Assembly (NCBI RefSeq): GCF_036850765.1
Contig: NC_089495.1
Coordinates: forward strand, 114,785,033-114,849,032
From: Saccopteryx bilineata
Taxonomy: Eukaryota; Chordata; Mammalia; Chiroptera; Emballonuridae
Length of the DNA stretch: 64,000 nt
Reading direction: 5' to 3'
Part shown: positions 47,596 through 59,989 of the stretch, one piece after another
Layout of the letters: each line of letters opens with the position of its first letter
Numbering within the stretch: position 1 is the first letter of the stretch
Translations under genes and position numbers: made by a program
Notes under the pieces: model-generated
Told to the model about the DNA's origin: nothing
The model's input: the letters and a program-made list of their open reading frames with translations, nothing else
Databases searched by the model: none

Positions 47596-48626
47596 CAGTG
47601 GTTCTCAAACTTTTTGAAGTCAGGACACATTTAAAATCCTATAAATAATTGTAGGTGCACTATATTCAAATTTCTGAGAAATATGTTATAATAATTAAGT
47701 CAAATGTTAAAGAAAAAATATAAAGTCCAAGCATACTTTTATGGTAATTAAAATAAATATGACAAAATTAAATTTGTTCTGACATTAAAAAATACTTTTG
47801 TTACATTTTTTTAGTTACACTTTTTAGAATTCGTAAAAAAAGGGGGTTAAAAAATAAAAAAACAACATAAAGTTATCTTTTATATATATATATAATATAT
47901 ATATTATATATATATAATATATTATATATATATAATATATATACACACACACACATTCTTAGTAAGATTTTGTAAATTTGGCAGGTCCTGGCGTGAATGT
48001 GTTAAGTTTTTTCATTCTTGTGTTTATGAGAAACATGAGCCTGATGCGTCCTAGTGATTTCTTCAATGTTTGGACATATATTTGAAAGGCAAACTCTCAT
48101 TTCCTTGTCAATACTTTGAAGAATTACTCTCTTTTTACTCTTAATTGTGTTGAGGATAGAAAATCCTAATCCACCTAAATAGGATGTTGAAAATTGTAGT
48201 AAAATATTCAAAGCTTTTTTAGATATTGCCACATATTCTTCTTTTATAGAAATCCAAAAGGCTTCAAGAGACAATTCCTTATGTTTAATCATCAATCCAA
48301 AACCCCCACCATACATATTATCTTAACTTTACACCAAACAAAGGATAGAAGAAACTTGCCTCCAGTCTTTCCGGGGGACATGGGGGGGGCGTAGTATAAA
48401 CAATCCAGCAGCACAGCTTAATAGCTTTTTGCAACCAAATCAGGCAAGTGAGATGGGAGGTTGGGCAAACTATCAGCTTATAGCCAATTGCCCACATCTC
48501 TGTCCCTGAAAAATCTAAACTCCAAACATCCTTTTGGTTTTTTGTTCTCCAACAGGCACATATTTCTCTGGAATACCATAGGGCACATCTGGAAATTTTC
48601 TAGGGCATAAACTTTGAGAGCCACAG
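47596..48626 (-). mobile_element. hAT transposon remnant with transposase tail, nested in L1
   Basis: Left end CAGTGGTTCTCAAACTTTTT; right end AACTTTGAGAGCCACAG; flanks CACTATAT (47588-47595) and CACTACAT (48627-48634) match 7 of 8, as hAT does. The minus strand carries the transposase carboxyl terminus (next entry). An AT-rich and (CA)n simple repeat lies at 47878-47954. At 1031 bp it is internally deleted: a full hAT of this type is about 2.5-3 kb. Confidence 0.88.
48002..48316 (-). pseudogene. hAT transposase carboxyl-terminal (dimerisation) remnant
   Basis: A 104-codon frame has F-W-I-S-I-K-E-E-Y near residue 20, A-L-N-I-L-L-Q-F-S-T-S-Y-L, G-F-S-I-L, and a final R-V-C-L-S-N-I-x-P-N-I-E block. 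This is the order of the hAT carboxyl-terminal dimerisation domain, as in ZBED5/FAM200/SCAND3-type domesticated transposases. The amino-terminal BED finger and catalytic residues are absent; the domain is not a working gene here. Confidence 0.75.
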
Positions 48627-48634
48627 CACTACAT

Positions 48635-50300
48635 AAAATGAAGGAGGAAAAAAACCATTTGATCATACCAATAGACTCAAAAAAGCATTTTATAAAATCC
48701 AGCATCCATTTATGATGACAACTCTCATCAAAGTGGGAATAGAGGGAACATATCTCAATATAATAAAGGCCATATATGACAAACCCACAGCTAACACCAT
48801 ACTCATTAAGGAAAAGCTAAAAGCATTTCCCTTAAATTCAGGAACAGGATAAGGATGTCTACTTTAATCACTTTTATTCGACATGGTATTAGAAGTCATA
48901 GCCACAGCAATAAGACAAGAAAAAGAAATAAAAGGCATCCAAATTGAAGGGAAAAGGTAAAACTATCATTACTTACAGATGACATAATACTATATATAGA
49001 AAACTCTAAGGATCTCACTGAAGAAAAACCACTAGACTGATAAATGAATTCAGTAAAGTAGCAAGATGCAAAAAAATAAAAATCCAGAAATCAGTTGCAT
49101 TTTTGTACACCAATAATGAACTATCAGAAAAGGTAACTAAGAAAATAATAGTATTTTAAATTGCATTAAAAAATACCTAAGAAAATTAATTTAACCAAGG
49201 AGCTAAAAGACCAGTACTCAGAAAATTATAAAACACTGAAGAAAGAAATTGAAGAAGATACAAACAAATGGAAGCACATACCATTTCCGTGGATAAGAAG
49301 AATTAACATCATTAAAATGTCCACACTACCCAAAGCAATCTACAGATTCAGTGCAATCACTGTCGAAATACCAATGGCATTTTCCACTGAACTAAAATAA
49401 ATAATTCTAAATTTTATATGAAATCACCAAAGACCCTAAATAGTCAAGGCAATGTTGAGAAGGAAGAACAAGGTTGGAAATATGAAACTATACTATGAGG
49501 CTATAGTAATTGAAACAGCATGATACTAACATAAAAACAAACACATAGATAGCCCAGAAATAAACCCTCACCTCTATGGCCAAAAAATATATAACAAAGG
49601 AGACAAAAATATGCAATGAGGTAAAAACAATGTGGAAGTTTCTCAAAAAACGAAAAATAAAACTACCATAAAATCCAGCAAGCCTGGTATTTATTCAAAG
49701 AAACTCAAAACACTAATTCAAGAAGATACATGCATCCCTGTTCATTGCAATATTATTTACAATAGCGAGAATATGGAAGCTTCCTAAGAGTCCATCAATA
49801 GATGATTGGACAAAGAAGAGGTGGTACACAGAAACAATTGAATATTACTGGGCAAGAAAAAGAATGAAATCTTACCATTTGTGACAACATGGGTGTCGTG
49901 CTAAGTAAAATAATTCAGAAGGACAAATAACATGATTTCACTTATATGTGGAAGCTAAAATAAATAAGATAAAGAACAACAACAACAACAAAAGAAATAG
50001 AAACAAATCCATAAATACAGAAAATAAGCTGATAGCTACCCAATGAAAGGGCTATTGTGAGGCTCGGTGTAAAAAGTGAAGGTATTAGGAAGTACAAATT
50101 GGCAGTTACAAAATAGTCACAGGGTTGTAAAGTACAGCTTAGAAAATATAGTTAATAATATTATAGTAACTATGTATTATACCAGGTAGGTACTCAACTT
50201 CTCAGGGGGATCACTTCATAAGTTATATCTAACCACTGTACTGCACACCTAAAACTGATATAATATTAAATGTCAACTATAATTGAAATACAAAATTTTT
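48635..50300 (+). mobile_element. Old L1 fragment, right part
   Basis: Resumes the L1 broken at 47595: ORF2 RT region (AGCTAACACCATACTCATTA near 48790), thumb and carboxyl-terminal zone in broken frames, with an old 3' end near 50200-50300 (CACACCTAAAACTGATATAA). Many indels. Confidence 0.85.
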
Positions 50301-50975
50301 GAAGAATTGCAAGACAACTAATATTGTAATAAGATTATTAATATCTGTACTGAAGATAGAAAAATCAAGCTTCTCATTATAGAAAATTGAATCAGTAATG
50401 TAGAAGACATGTTTGGGAATGCTACTCAAGGATATAGAAGAAAAATAAAAAAGTCAAATGATGGAAAAGAAGGTGGTATATAGTGAGAAGAAAGAAAGAA
50501 CAAAGAGATAATTAAGGATTATAGGAATTCTCAAGCAGCAAGCTGGAACAATTGGAACATTAGAGTAATAAATTTCAGATATGACAGAAAAATGATTAGC
50601 ATAATGGAAAATAATGTGTAATGGTAATAATAAAGACTTCTTGTGGAAAAAAATTAAAAATAAAGTAACAAGAGCTATGTTCTAGTAAAAACATTTCATT
50701 TTACTTTATGTCCTCTTTCTGAAATGGGGGGACATTTGGAAAGAAAGATTGAAGGAAGAAGTATATGTATAAACTTAAGAGGTATATGTGTGAAAAATAC
50801 AGACCTTTCTTAGATTAAAATGAATTTATCCAGAATCGTCAGTAATAAAACTGTTATTATGACAGTTAATTCATGTAGTTCTGCATGACAATAGACAAAT
50901 GTTTTCTCAGCCTCCTGGGACTAAGTGAAATCTTAACAGAGCATTTAAATCATTCCCACATGATACACTTCTGCC

Positions 50976-51023
<48 letters not shown>

Positions 51024-51855
51024 GCGGCCATAAACACACTACTGTCAGAGGGTGAGAACGGGTCCTATTTGTAATACTTTTAGGGGAGACAATGTCCTTG
51101 GATAAGCTCTATCAGAATTAGATATCTTACACTTAGAGCGGGAGGTATGTGATTACCTGCTGTGATTATACTGTGGGTTTTTTGTTTGTTTTTCCCTTGC
51201 CCTGAAGCCAGTGTGTAGGGCTGGGGGCGGTTTATTTTCACCTAGCAGAGGAATATATAAATTACTTGAATGGATAAGTTCAGAAATAAAATATGTAAAA
51301 ACTAAATGAAGAAAGTCCTATTGTAAAACCATTCACAATAGACAAACAATTATGGTAGGAATGTTTGGTGCCTTGTTAGAGGCTCAACGGCCCCTTCTAC
51401 AGCCCTGGAACAATACCGATGTTGGTCATTGTTTGTCCAGTAAAGCGCTGAAGCAAAGCTTTATTTTACTGGGGCTATGGGTCCCTGGAAAGACCCCAGA
51501 CTTTCCTTGGCTACCAGACTTAGAATTCATGGAGTATGTTGACCAGTGATGTCCAAAGGGAAGTGAATGTTAAACTTAAAATTGGGCCAACAAGCATGCG
51601 TGGGTTAGCATGGCATTCCAAACCCTCCGTACCCTAGAGCAGACTCCTAGGGTTAGCCCCACAACCAGCCTGAACCTCAACTGTTACCACATGGTGAGCC
51701 CCTGTCCCCAGTGCATTTCATACCTTTGCTATTCTTCAGGCCCTTTCCCCTTCTTGGCACTCGCCTAAATCTTACCTTCCAAGACACACCAGAAGCTCCA
51801 CCTCCTCTATTATACCTTTATTCCCTAATGGGATTCTCAGGAATACTTCTATTCT
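50301..51855. other. Unique sequence and (CA)n
   Basis: No gene is seen. The frame at 51352-51549 is short and unmatched. Confidence 0.45.
50980..51020 (+). repeat. (CA)n microsatellite
   Basis: About 20 CA units preceding TGTGCGGCC. Confidence 0.92.
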
Positions 51856-51868
51856 CTAAAAACCCATG

Positions 51869-52261
51869 AGTTTTTTTTTGTATTTTTTCTGAAGCTGGAA
51901 ACGGGGAGGCAGTAAGACAGACTCCCGCATGCGCCCGACCGGGATCCACCCGGCAAGCCCACCAGGGGGCGACGCTCTGCCCACCAGGGGCTATGCTCTG
52001 CCCCTCCGGGGCGTCGCTCTGTTGCGACCAGAGCCACTCTAGCGCCTGAGGCAGAGGCCACAGAGCCATCCCCAGCGCCCAGGCCATCTTTGCTCCAATG
52101 GAGCCTCGGCTGCGGGAGGGGAAGAGTGAGACAGAGAGGAAGGAGAGGGGGAGGGGTGGAGAAGCAGATGGGCGCTTCCCCTGTGTGCCCTGGCCGGGAA
52201 TCGAACCCGGGACTTCTGCACACTAGGCCAACGCTCTACCACTAGGCCAACCGGCCAGGGC
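51869..52261 (-). mobile_element. Long VES-type SINE, 13-bp perfect duplication
   Basis: Head GCCCTGGCCGGTTGGCCTAG (minus) ends at 52261. CTAAAAACCCATG flanks it unchanged at 51856-51868 and 52262-52274, so it is recent. It contains CTCF-like motifs at 51959-51973 and 51981-51995. Confidence 0.93.
51959..52017 (+). promoter_or_regulatory. CTCF-core-like motifs in SINE
   Basis: CCACCAGGGGGCGAC at 51959 matches CCASYAGRKGGCR fully; a second CCACCAGGGGCTATG begins at 51981 (one G short), and CCTCCGGGGCGTCG near 52002 is weaker. Confidence 0.42.
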
Positions 52262-52274
52262 CTAAAAACCCATG

Positions 52275-53497
52275 TTTTTTATTAGAAACATGCATCTGTC
52301 ACTTAGTGCATGCTCTGCCGATTGTCATTTATCTGCATCATCACCCAGCTGCACTCTAAAACCAGACCTGGTTTTCCAGAGCTCTTAGGAGAATCAAATA
52401 AGATGACATATATTTTAAAGCACCTTGTAAAATAGTTCAAATTAAAAATATGCCCTATCATAGTTTTTCACTGACATGTGAAGAATTTTTTTCATATAAC
52501 AATGCTTACAAGGTGGGAAGTCAGGTCACTTTGCAATCAAGTTGTGACTGAACAGATTAAAGTCATTACAGGATGCAAATGCAAATTATACTCTCATATT
52601 TGCTTAGGTGATTCCTTCATTCACATAACCCTCACCTCTGATTTCATATTTAATAGAACTTAGAAGTCTAGAAGTTTTCTCTTTGTATATTACAACATTT
52701 GATTACCTGTTCTCTGGAAAGGCATGAGAAAGACACTCTTTATAATTAAAATAAGTAGATAGTATAGATGTAGAAATAGATATAAATATAGATAAAGATT
52801 TAACAATAGCCCAAGAGTATGGACAACATCAACATCTTGTTTTCATAGGTAACAAGGTGAAGAAAAAAGTGGTTCAGTAACCTGAGGTCACACAGTGAAG
52901 AAGAGCTAGCATAGAAACCAGGCATTTTGATCCTAGAGTTCACACATTTTGTGTGACAGTTTTTACATCAGCAGGGATAGTAGCAAGTAGTTGAGCTAGA
53001 TTCAATTCCACTTAGTTTAAGTGCCATTTATTGGGCATCACTAAGTTCCAGGATCTATGCTAAGTGCTAAGAATGGGAAATGCATATGTGCTGAAAGACA
53101 ATGTTGTCATATGACTCATGGAAACACATAACTCTAATAAAACTTTCTGATAAGTGCCATAATAAGTGTATGTAAGATAGACAAGTTGATCTGCTCAACA
53201 GATAGAAGTTTTATACTTTGACTTACTTGTTTTACTTTATATGTGGTGAATACCCTTATCATACATACATGTGCACGCACAAATTCAAGTTCATTCAGTC
53301 AGCACAGACATTTCCTTTGTGTGCTAAATGTCCTGTTAGAAAGACTGTGTACAACCCTGAGCACTGTCTCTGCTTCAAAGCAAGCATTCAGAAAGCAGAA
53401 GGCAGGAGAGGGTCAGAGAAACAGATAAATGAGAATATAATGATGTAAGTGCTGTAACAGAAGGAAGAACAAAGTTCCAGAGAAAATATTTGAACTA
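52275..53497. other. Unique sequence with an old repeat at 52960-53110
   Basis: CATTTATTGGGCATCACTAA and ATCTATGCTAAGTGCTAAGA are of the same ancient type as 46480 and 38660. Confidence 0.4.
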
Positions 53498-53741
53498 TAC
53501 TGCTCACAAAAATTAGGGGATATTTCAAAATAAATATGAAGTAATAAAAAAAGAAGCATTTGATTTTTTTATTAAACAAGAACATTAGAAAAGCAACCAA
53601 CAAGTCAAAGAAAGTTGTTTTATTATGCAAATGAGATGCAAAACCAACTTTTATTTCATTGGTGAAAATGCACTATACAAAAGGCTGAAAGTACTGGAGT
53701 ATCTACACGTTCCCTGACACTCTATTTTTGTGAGCAGTGTA
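53498..53741. mobile_element. Tc1/mariner-like MITE (about 240 bp)
   Basis: CTGCTCACAAAAATTAGGGG at the left and the reverse complement of CTATTTTTGTGAGCAG at the right are inverted; TA borders both ends. AT-rich, no transposase. Confidence 0.78.
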
Positions 53742-54949
53742 GATCTTGACAAATATGCATGCTATTTACAAGCAAAAGTGGAGGCAAGAGCAAAGGGAAG
53801 TAGAGAGTGAGGGCCACGAGCTTTCCAAGAAGAGCAGGACATACCAGATACAGGCTGGCTAGGGAAAGGGAGGCATGTTCAGAGTGAGGGAGAAGAAGTG
53901 CAGTGTGGCCAGAGCGTAAAGTACACGAACAGGTGTGCAAAAGATGGAAGAAAGAAAGAAAAAAGATGGAAGAAAGAATTGGACTGATTTCAAACAAAGA
54001 ATGCTTTTATAGGCTCAGCTTAGAACTGTAGACATGATTACAAAGGCAATGAAGTAGCAACAAATTCTAGAACCAAAAATAGTAGTAGCTTTTTTCTAAT
54101 TTTAGATAACCTATATGAGTATATAAGACTATTAGGCTTTGAGGATATATATTTCATGGAGGAAAAAAAGTGTTATCTGAAAAAATGTTTAGGAGATGCC
54201 AAATATCATATTATAAGAGTTTTACAATATACATTAATATAAAAATATTAAATACTTTGACCAGTTGGGCAGTAAGAAAGCCTGTTTAACTTAGTTAAAC
54301 TTAATCTTGAACTTTAAAAATTTTCCCCTCCCACAGAATGCCTATTAAACACATCACAGTTGATTTATGTTAATACTCAACAGTGTAACCCAAGAACGAT
54401 TGTATACATATGGCTTATACATTGTTTCTTCAAAAAAGCATTCAGGAGAGAACATTCATAGAATTTTAGAAATTATAATTCTTCAATTACATGACATTAA
54501 AGGTCTCTTTTAAATTCCAAATCTTATCTGTATTATTATTGTGGAATATAAGACACATTTCTTAAAATGGTTCTATATAATGATACCTCAAAAATCAAAA
54601 TACCATCCCATAATTTCCTACAGTTTCCTTTTCTTTCAGTTTCCTCTAGAGAGAGTCTGACATGTTTATGACCATAGAGAATGGCAGTGGTTGCATCAAA
54701 CTCCATAAGTGTGTATCTCTTCCCAGCCCCAGTGCCAATGCCTAGGCCAGATTCTGTGTGGCAGAATCATAAATGTAGCCTATGGCACCAAGTCGGATGG
54801 AATAGAAGACTCTTAGTGGGATGATCTGAACTTCTGGGTTCTCTTGGGTAATTGCAGATCATTTACCCTGCATTTTATTTTTATTTCTTCTGAGAAAATT
54901 ATGCCTCAAGTTAAAATAACCCAGTTACATAAATTGTGCCTATGCTCCC
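53742..54949. other. Unique AT-rich sequence, no gene seen
   Basis: Purine-rich 53750-53970, otherwise AT-rich and unassigned. Confidence 0.45.
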
Positions 54950-55280
54950 TGGTGTCCCAGGGTTTTCACAAAGCCATCTCCTCCCCCTCACAACAGTCTT
55001 TTTCTTCATGCCCCTTCCTCCCCACAGGTAACTCCTACCCAGGACTCCGCTGAAATGTCACGTCTGCCACCAAACCCTGACTGAACGTGTTACCGCTGCC
55101 AACTCCTGGGATACCATTTATGTTTCTGTACTTAGCTCTAATTTTAGGTTTTCTATGTGTCTATTTGTTTACTGTTGGTTCTTTCCATAGAACTCAACTC
55201 CATGATGGCTGGAGCTCTGTTTCTGTTTGGTGTGGTAGTGCAGCCTCTAGCACACAGATGTTAAAGTGACATGGATTAAA
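54950..55280 (+). mobile_element. L2 3'-end relic
   Basis: GAAATGTCACGTCTGCC and a later ACTCCATGATGGCTGGAGCT-type segment fit an L2 end. Confidence 0.5.
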
Positions 55281-55566
55281 GAACACTAAAAACTCAGAAT
55301 TTAAGAATTTTTAAAACTGCAAGTCTTCATAAATTGACTACAGCTTAGACTTCATTTCTAAAATTTAAGCCATTTTATATTTGAAATTATAGAAAAATGG
55401 TATTCCATTGATAAGTTTATTGATATCATAGCTTTATTTTCCTAATTATAATAAATATTGGTGATTAGTATTACTATTAGAATTGGTGAACAACTTATAT
55501 TTACTTGCCTTTAATGTTACTCCATGATGTCTAGCTTTTAGGCATTACTATGTAATATTAACTCTT

Positions 55567-55576
<10 letters not shown>

Positions 55577-55612
<36 letters not shown>

Positions 55613-55958
55613 GGACAGAAAGGGAGAGAGGCAGGAGAGAGTTGAGAAGCATCAACTCACAGTTGCTTCACTTTAGTTGTTCATTGATTGCTTCTCATAT
55701 ATGCCTTGACCAGAGGCGGGGGTTCTAGCTGAGCCAGTGACCCCTTGCTCAAGCTAGCGACTTTGGGCCTAAGCCAATGACCATGGGATCGTGTCAATGA
55801 TCCCACACTCAAGGCAGCAACCCCATGTTCAAGTCAGATGAGCCCATGCTCAAGCTGGATAAACCCATGCTCAAGCCAACCACCTCAGGATTTCAAACCT
55901 GGGACTTCAGCACCCCAGGTAAACACTCTATCCATTGCATCACCACTGGTCATGCAAT
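55577..55958 (-). mobile_element. Older GCCTGACC-type SINE with GA tract
   Basis: Reverse of the 1451 type: (GA)n at 55578-55608, TTCATTGATTGCTTCTCATA, then repeats of CCATGCTCAAGC-type blocks and a head near 55955. Blocks of the region GATGAGCCCATGCTCAAGCT occur twice, a small internal duplication. More diverged than the others. Confidence 0.82.
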
Positions 55959-57779
55959 ACAATTCTTCACATTGGTATTTATTCATTTCAAATACTTTTA
56001 GCCTCATATCTTCTATTCACTACCACTTAATCACTACAAATGGTTTATTCCCTTAATCTGCTCTGTAAATCACTCTCCCCTATTCCTTTTATTATTCTTG
56101 TGGATTGTTTCAAACTTTGTGACTGTGGAATGTTAAACCAAAGAGACTGCTCTGTGTGTTTAGAACCCATGGATCTGGGTTGGTCTGGTGAGTGACATCT
56201 AGTTGGATATTCTATTATAAGTATGAAAAAAACACACTTTCAACCTACATTTAGATTCTGTCAGAGCACACTTAGTATTTCTCTCACATTTCCTTTGGTT
56301 GTTCCACAGTAATGCCACAAGGGTAAAAGTTTCCTTTGAAACTGAGCTCTAGCAGAGCACCATACACAGAAAGGTACCAATGAGAATGGAACATGGTCAG
56401 CATTTCATTTGTGAAACAAAACTGCATAGCCTCTTCCTACTCATCCCCTGACCTGCTCACCTGGTGCCTTTCTTTTGTGAGTTATTTTTCCTACCAGACT
56501 TCTTCCAATGGGAGGGGCATACAGTTTGCAAAGCTAAATGTATACAGTAGGCAGCACATTCAAGGGTGCAGTACACATCATTAGATGATTAATTTCAACC
56601 GACAGACCAAGACAGCACAGAGACTGGAACTTAAACTTTGCAGTTCTATTTAGTGTGTCACCCACAAGACAGATTGCCCTGGGACAGTAACCTGGCTGGC
56701 TAGCCCAGACCCAAAGCAAAGATGATAAAGGTCTTAAATACAGTATTCTGTGTGGTGCAATCCAATCACAGACCATCTTCAGATGAAAGGAAGAGTGAGA
56801 TTACCTTCACAGAGAAACATTTTGACTCTGACAACCGTGTAATTACAATTAGATGGCCCTTCCTCCAGATTTAATCCTTGCTGTTTACCACTTAGTGATG
56901 ATCACTTAGCCATGAATCAAGAACACAGACTTTAAATCACATCACATAAAACCATTCAGCATGGCTTGATAAACACTGACCAATCAATACCTTAATGCTT
57001 CTTAAGTATGCTGAATTTATTGGTCCAAGGAAGCAAGTGCTTTTGAATCAAATGATTTAATATTAATAAGCTGAAAAGAACTTTAAAAATCCACCACTAA
57101 ACACAAGAGTAAATAAACCTGTAAGTACAGTAGTACAATAGTGATTTAGCACAAAAATAGATGTTAGAATAATTTGATTTGTAAAATAAGCTCTTAAAAT
57201 ACAAAATATTGAACCTGTCTAGAGGGTTTTTCAACCACACTATTGTCTACAGAAAAGTGGTTCTTAAATTCTTTAACCCTTTCTTCCCCTGTGGCACCTA
57301 TGTCCTGTCTTCTTAATACTCCAATCACCTCTACCGTAGCACAGAGCAGGGGGAGCCAAAATGATAGAGAGAAAAAGGCTAAAAAATATGTATACATATA
57401 TCCCTCTTTCCAAGTTGTATCTGGTTTGATAATGATTCCAGGTTCTCTGGTGCCCAAGTGCCTAAATGCCTGGAAATCTTGCAGTTTACTTTGGAAAAAA
57501 AGGAATATGAAAAGCAGGAAAAGCATACAGTCTTGGATATATCTATAGAGTAGCAAATTAGGAAAGATTTGGAGAAGGAAAAATAAAAAAGGCTAATGCT
57601 TATTTGGTACAGTTGCCCTGAGTTGGGAGTCCAAGAGTAACACTGTTCAGAAAACTAGGAGAGCAGAAGCCAGAGGCAGGGGCAACTGTGAGGAGGAGTG
57701 GGTCCAACTGGAATGGTCAAAATGGCGAGTAGAATTTGACCCGGTGAAAAGCAGAGATAGGGGTAAACTAGAATGGGGG
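55959..57779. other. Unique sequence, no gene seen
   Basis: The 120-codon minus frame at 57194-57556 overlaps a 101-codon plus frame; neither resembles a known family. A homeodomain-type TAATTACAATTA lies at 56840. Confidence 0.4.
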
Positions 57780-58147
57780 TGTAATGTCAGTGGCCGAGGC
57801 CTGACAAGTTCACATTGGATTCCGGCAGATGATAGAGAAACTGTGGAGCCAGAAAGTGCTGGGCCATACCCGTTTATTGGAGGCTCACAAAGACAGGCGA
57901 GCAAATCAACAAAAGGGAAAGCTAATAAACAAAGGAAAATCTGCTATTCACAGTAAGGGCCAGGGAGCAAGGAAAACTGCACCTCACGGTGGCGGGAGAG
58001 GCATCTGGAAGAATCGCAGCCCAGAGGAAGCACCCAGAGCCTTACATAGACTATGCACATGTACCCCTGCCGCGTGCTCATGCACTAATCAAGTAAAGTG
58101 CTTGCAGCTGGTAAACCCGGGAGCTAGCCTCACACAGCTGCCCCACA
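57780..58147 (-). mobile_element. LTR (368 bp), related to the 36 kb LTR, minus strand
   Basis: Minus-strand reading begins TGTGGGGCAGCTGTG and ends ACTGACATTACA. AATAAA (minus) at 57873-57878 lies about 95 bp before the LTR end. Flanks GGGGG and GGAGG are a 4-of-5 match. Blocks TGGCCCA..., CTGGCTCCA and GGAATCCA keep order with 36335-36400. Confidence 0.72.
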
Positions 58148-58902
58148 GGAGGGCCGGAGATATTTTTAGCCTAATTTATGGTCAATGTGTTTTGACTCAA
58201 ATTGGGTAATAAGACTGCATTTGCAATTATTTCCTGGCTTGTATTATTTATTCACTCATTCATCCATTATGCATTCAACTGTTATATTTTCATCTGCTGA
58301 ATTCAACAGCATGCAAGCAGAAAGCAGCTTCCCTTTCTTTCCTAACATTTGGTCTTTGAATCCTTTCTGTCAACCACTTCTTCCTCATTTTTTCGGTGCC
58401 ATCTAAAGTGCCATGTGATTATTTGGTAGATCAAATCAGTAGATCACACAACTGATTAAAAGTGATCTGGCCACCTGGACATATGAACAATCTCATTTTT
58501 GTAATTGAAACATTCAGTCCATCAATATTATAAAAAGTATCCAATTTTGTCCGTGATGAAAGCTTTTCTGTGTTCAGCCTTGCTCTCCAGCCTTCCCATC
58601 ACCGTCCCAGCCCAACTCTCATTAGATCACCCTGGTTTCCTCAGGTACTGCCTTAGGTGGGGAAGGGCTTGGGGTCTAGAAAAGAATAGGTTTTCTATGC
58701 AGAGCTAGCTGGGAAGATGAGACCATTTCAGAGTCCTCTGGAAGCGCAGGTGCCCAATGCCAATTTTTTTCCTGTGACAACATGCTGGGTTTATTCTCAG
58801 GAGAAGAGGCCTCCTTCCCATCAATGGCAGGGAAGTCCCCTCCCATGTCTCCCTCTTTTTGTCCTACCATTGGGGCCGGAATTAGGCACCAACTGGGCCT
58901 TC
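58148..58902. other. Unique sequence, no gene seen
   Basis: Short frames only. Confidence 0.4.
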
Positions 58903-58918
58903 AAAAGTCAAGAGAATA

Positions 58919-59054
58919 GACCTGGAAATGCTGAGGTCGCCAGTTCGAAACCCTGGGCTTGCCTGGTCAAGGCACATATGGGAGTTGATGCTTCCAGCTC
59001 CTCCCCCCTTCTCTCTCTCTGTCTCTCTCTCCTCTCTAAAATGAATAACTAAAA
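58919..59054 (+). mobile_element. 5'-truncated GCCTGACC-type SINE with 16-bp duplication
   Basis: Begins within the tRNA-related region (GACCTGGAAATGCTGAGGTC) and runs to an A-tail. AAAAGTCAAGAGAATA is unchanged at 58903-58918 and 59055-59070. Confidence 0.88.
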
Positions 59055-59070
59055 AAAAGTCAAGAGAATA

Positions 59071-59989
59071 TAGGTCAAATTGTGTCATCTCCTCATGCAC
59101 TGGGGTGGCAGGGACCAACTATTTGACTGAAGTGAGAAGTATACACAACATATAGATCACTCTGCCAATCAGAGGGCTGCCTTCCTTACTCCTCAATTTC
59201 AACCCTCTTTAAATTTTGAGGTGGGTGATAGGCTGAGAACAGGATGGGATTTTTTCCTACTTTCTCTGTTGTAGGCCTTCTGGTATCTTGGTTTGTAAAA
59301 AGGGACAAGGAGTGGAGGGACTTTGGCCCTAATGTTTTGATCTCAACAGTAGTGAATTTCAGCTGAAATGGTTCTGCTAACCATGGGGAAGCACCTAGTT
59401 TTGTTGTGGAATGTGTTCCAGGGGCTGGAGATACAAAACGGAAAGACATGGTCAGTGGTCTCAAGGAGCTCAGAGTGGGAGATCTGCCCTCTTCTGCACA
59501 CTGGATGTTCAAGTGGCCTTTGCTCTGTAAACACGTGAGCCGGCTGTGGGCTACCAGGCCGGGAGTGGGAAATGCACAAGTAGGGGGAGTCTGAGAGGTT
59601 AGAGTTAAATGGTGCGGTTTCTATAAGACTGGGACTATGACGTAAAGTTTCTTATCCCCGACTAGGAGAGATGCCAAAACCAGGAGGTGAGCAGGGCCAA
59701 TGGGAATTGGAAGCCCAGGGTCCAAGAAGCCTCAAAGGAACTGAGTTGCAGAACAATAGAACATGAAAACAAATATCGAGACTGAAGTTCCAAGAACTAA
59801 AGGAAAATTGAGCAAAAATACCTGGTTTTAGAGTAGATGGGCAGACATCAAGAGCAATTGGCTAAAAGACCACTACCTGTGGCTTGCCCTAACTTCACAG
59901 CAGAGGCCTATTTCCAGAGTGAGCTGGCAGAGCTCGGGAGCTGGTCTACCCACGAGGCTGAGCCTTGCCGGAGGAGCTCTGGGCAGCCT
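59071..59989. other. Unique sequence, no gene seen
   Basis: The 108-codon minus frame at 59186-59512 has no recognised family. 59405-59480 has some likeness to the ancient repeat type at 46480. Confidence 0.35.

Noticed and set aside
57194..57556. 120-codon minus frame with hydrophobic stretches
   Set aside because: It overlaps a plus frame of similar length and has no recognised motif; no promoter or splice sites support it.
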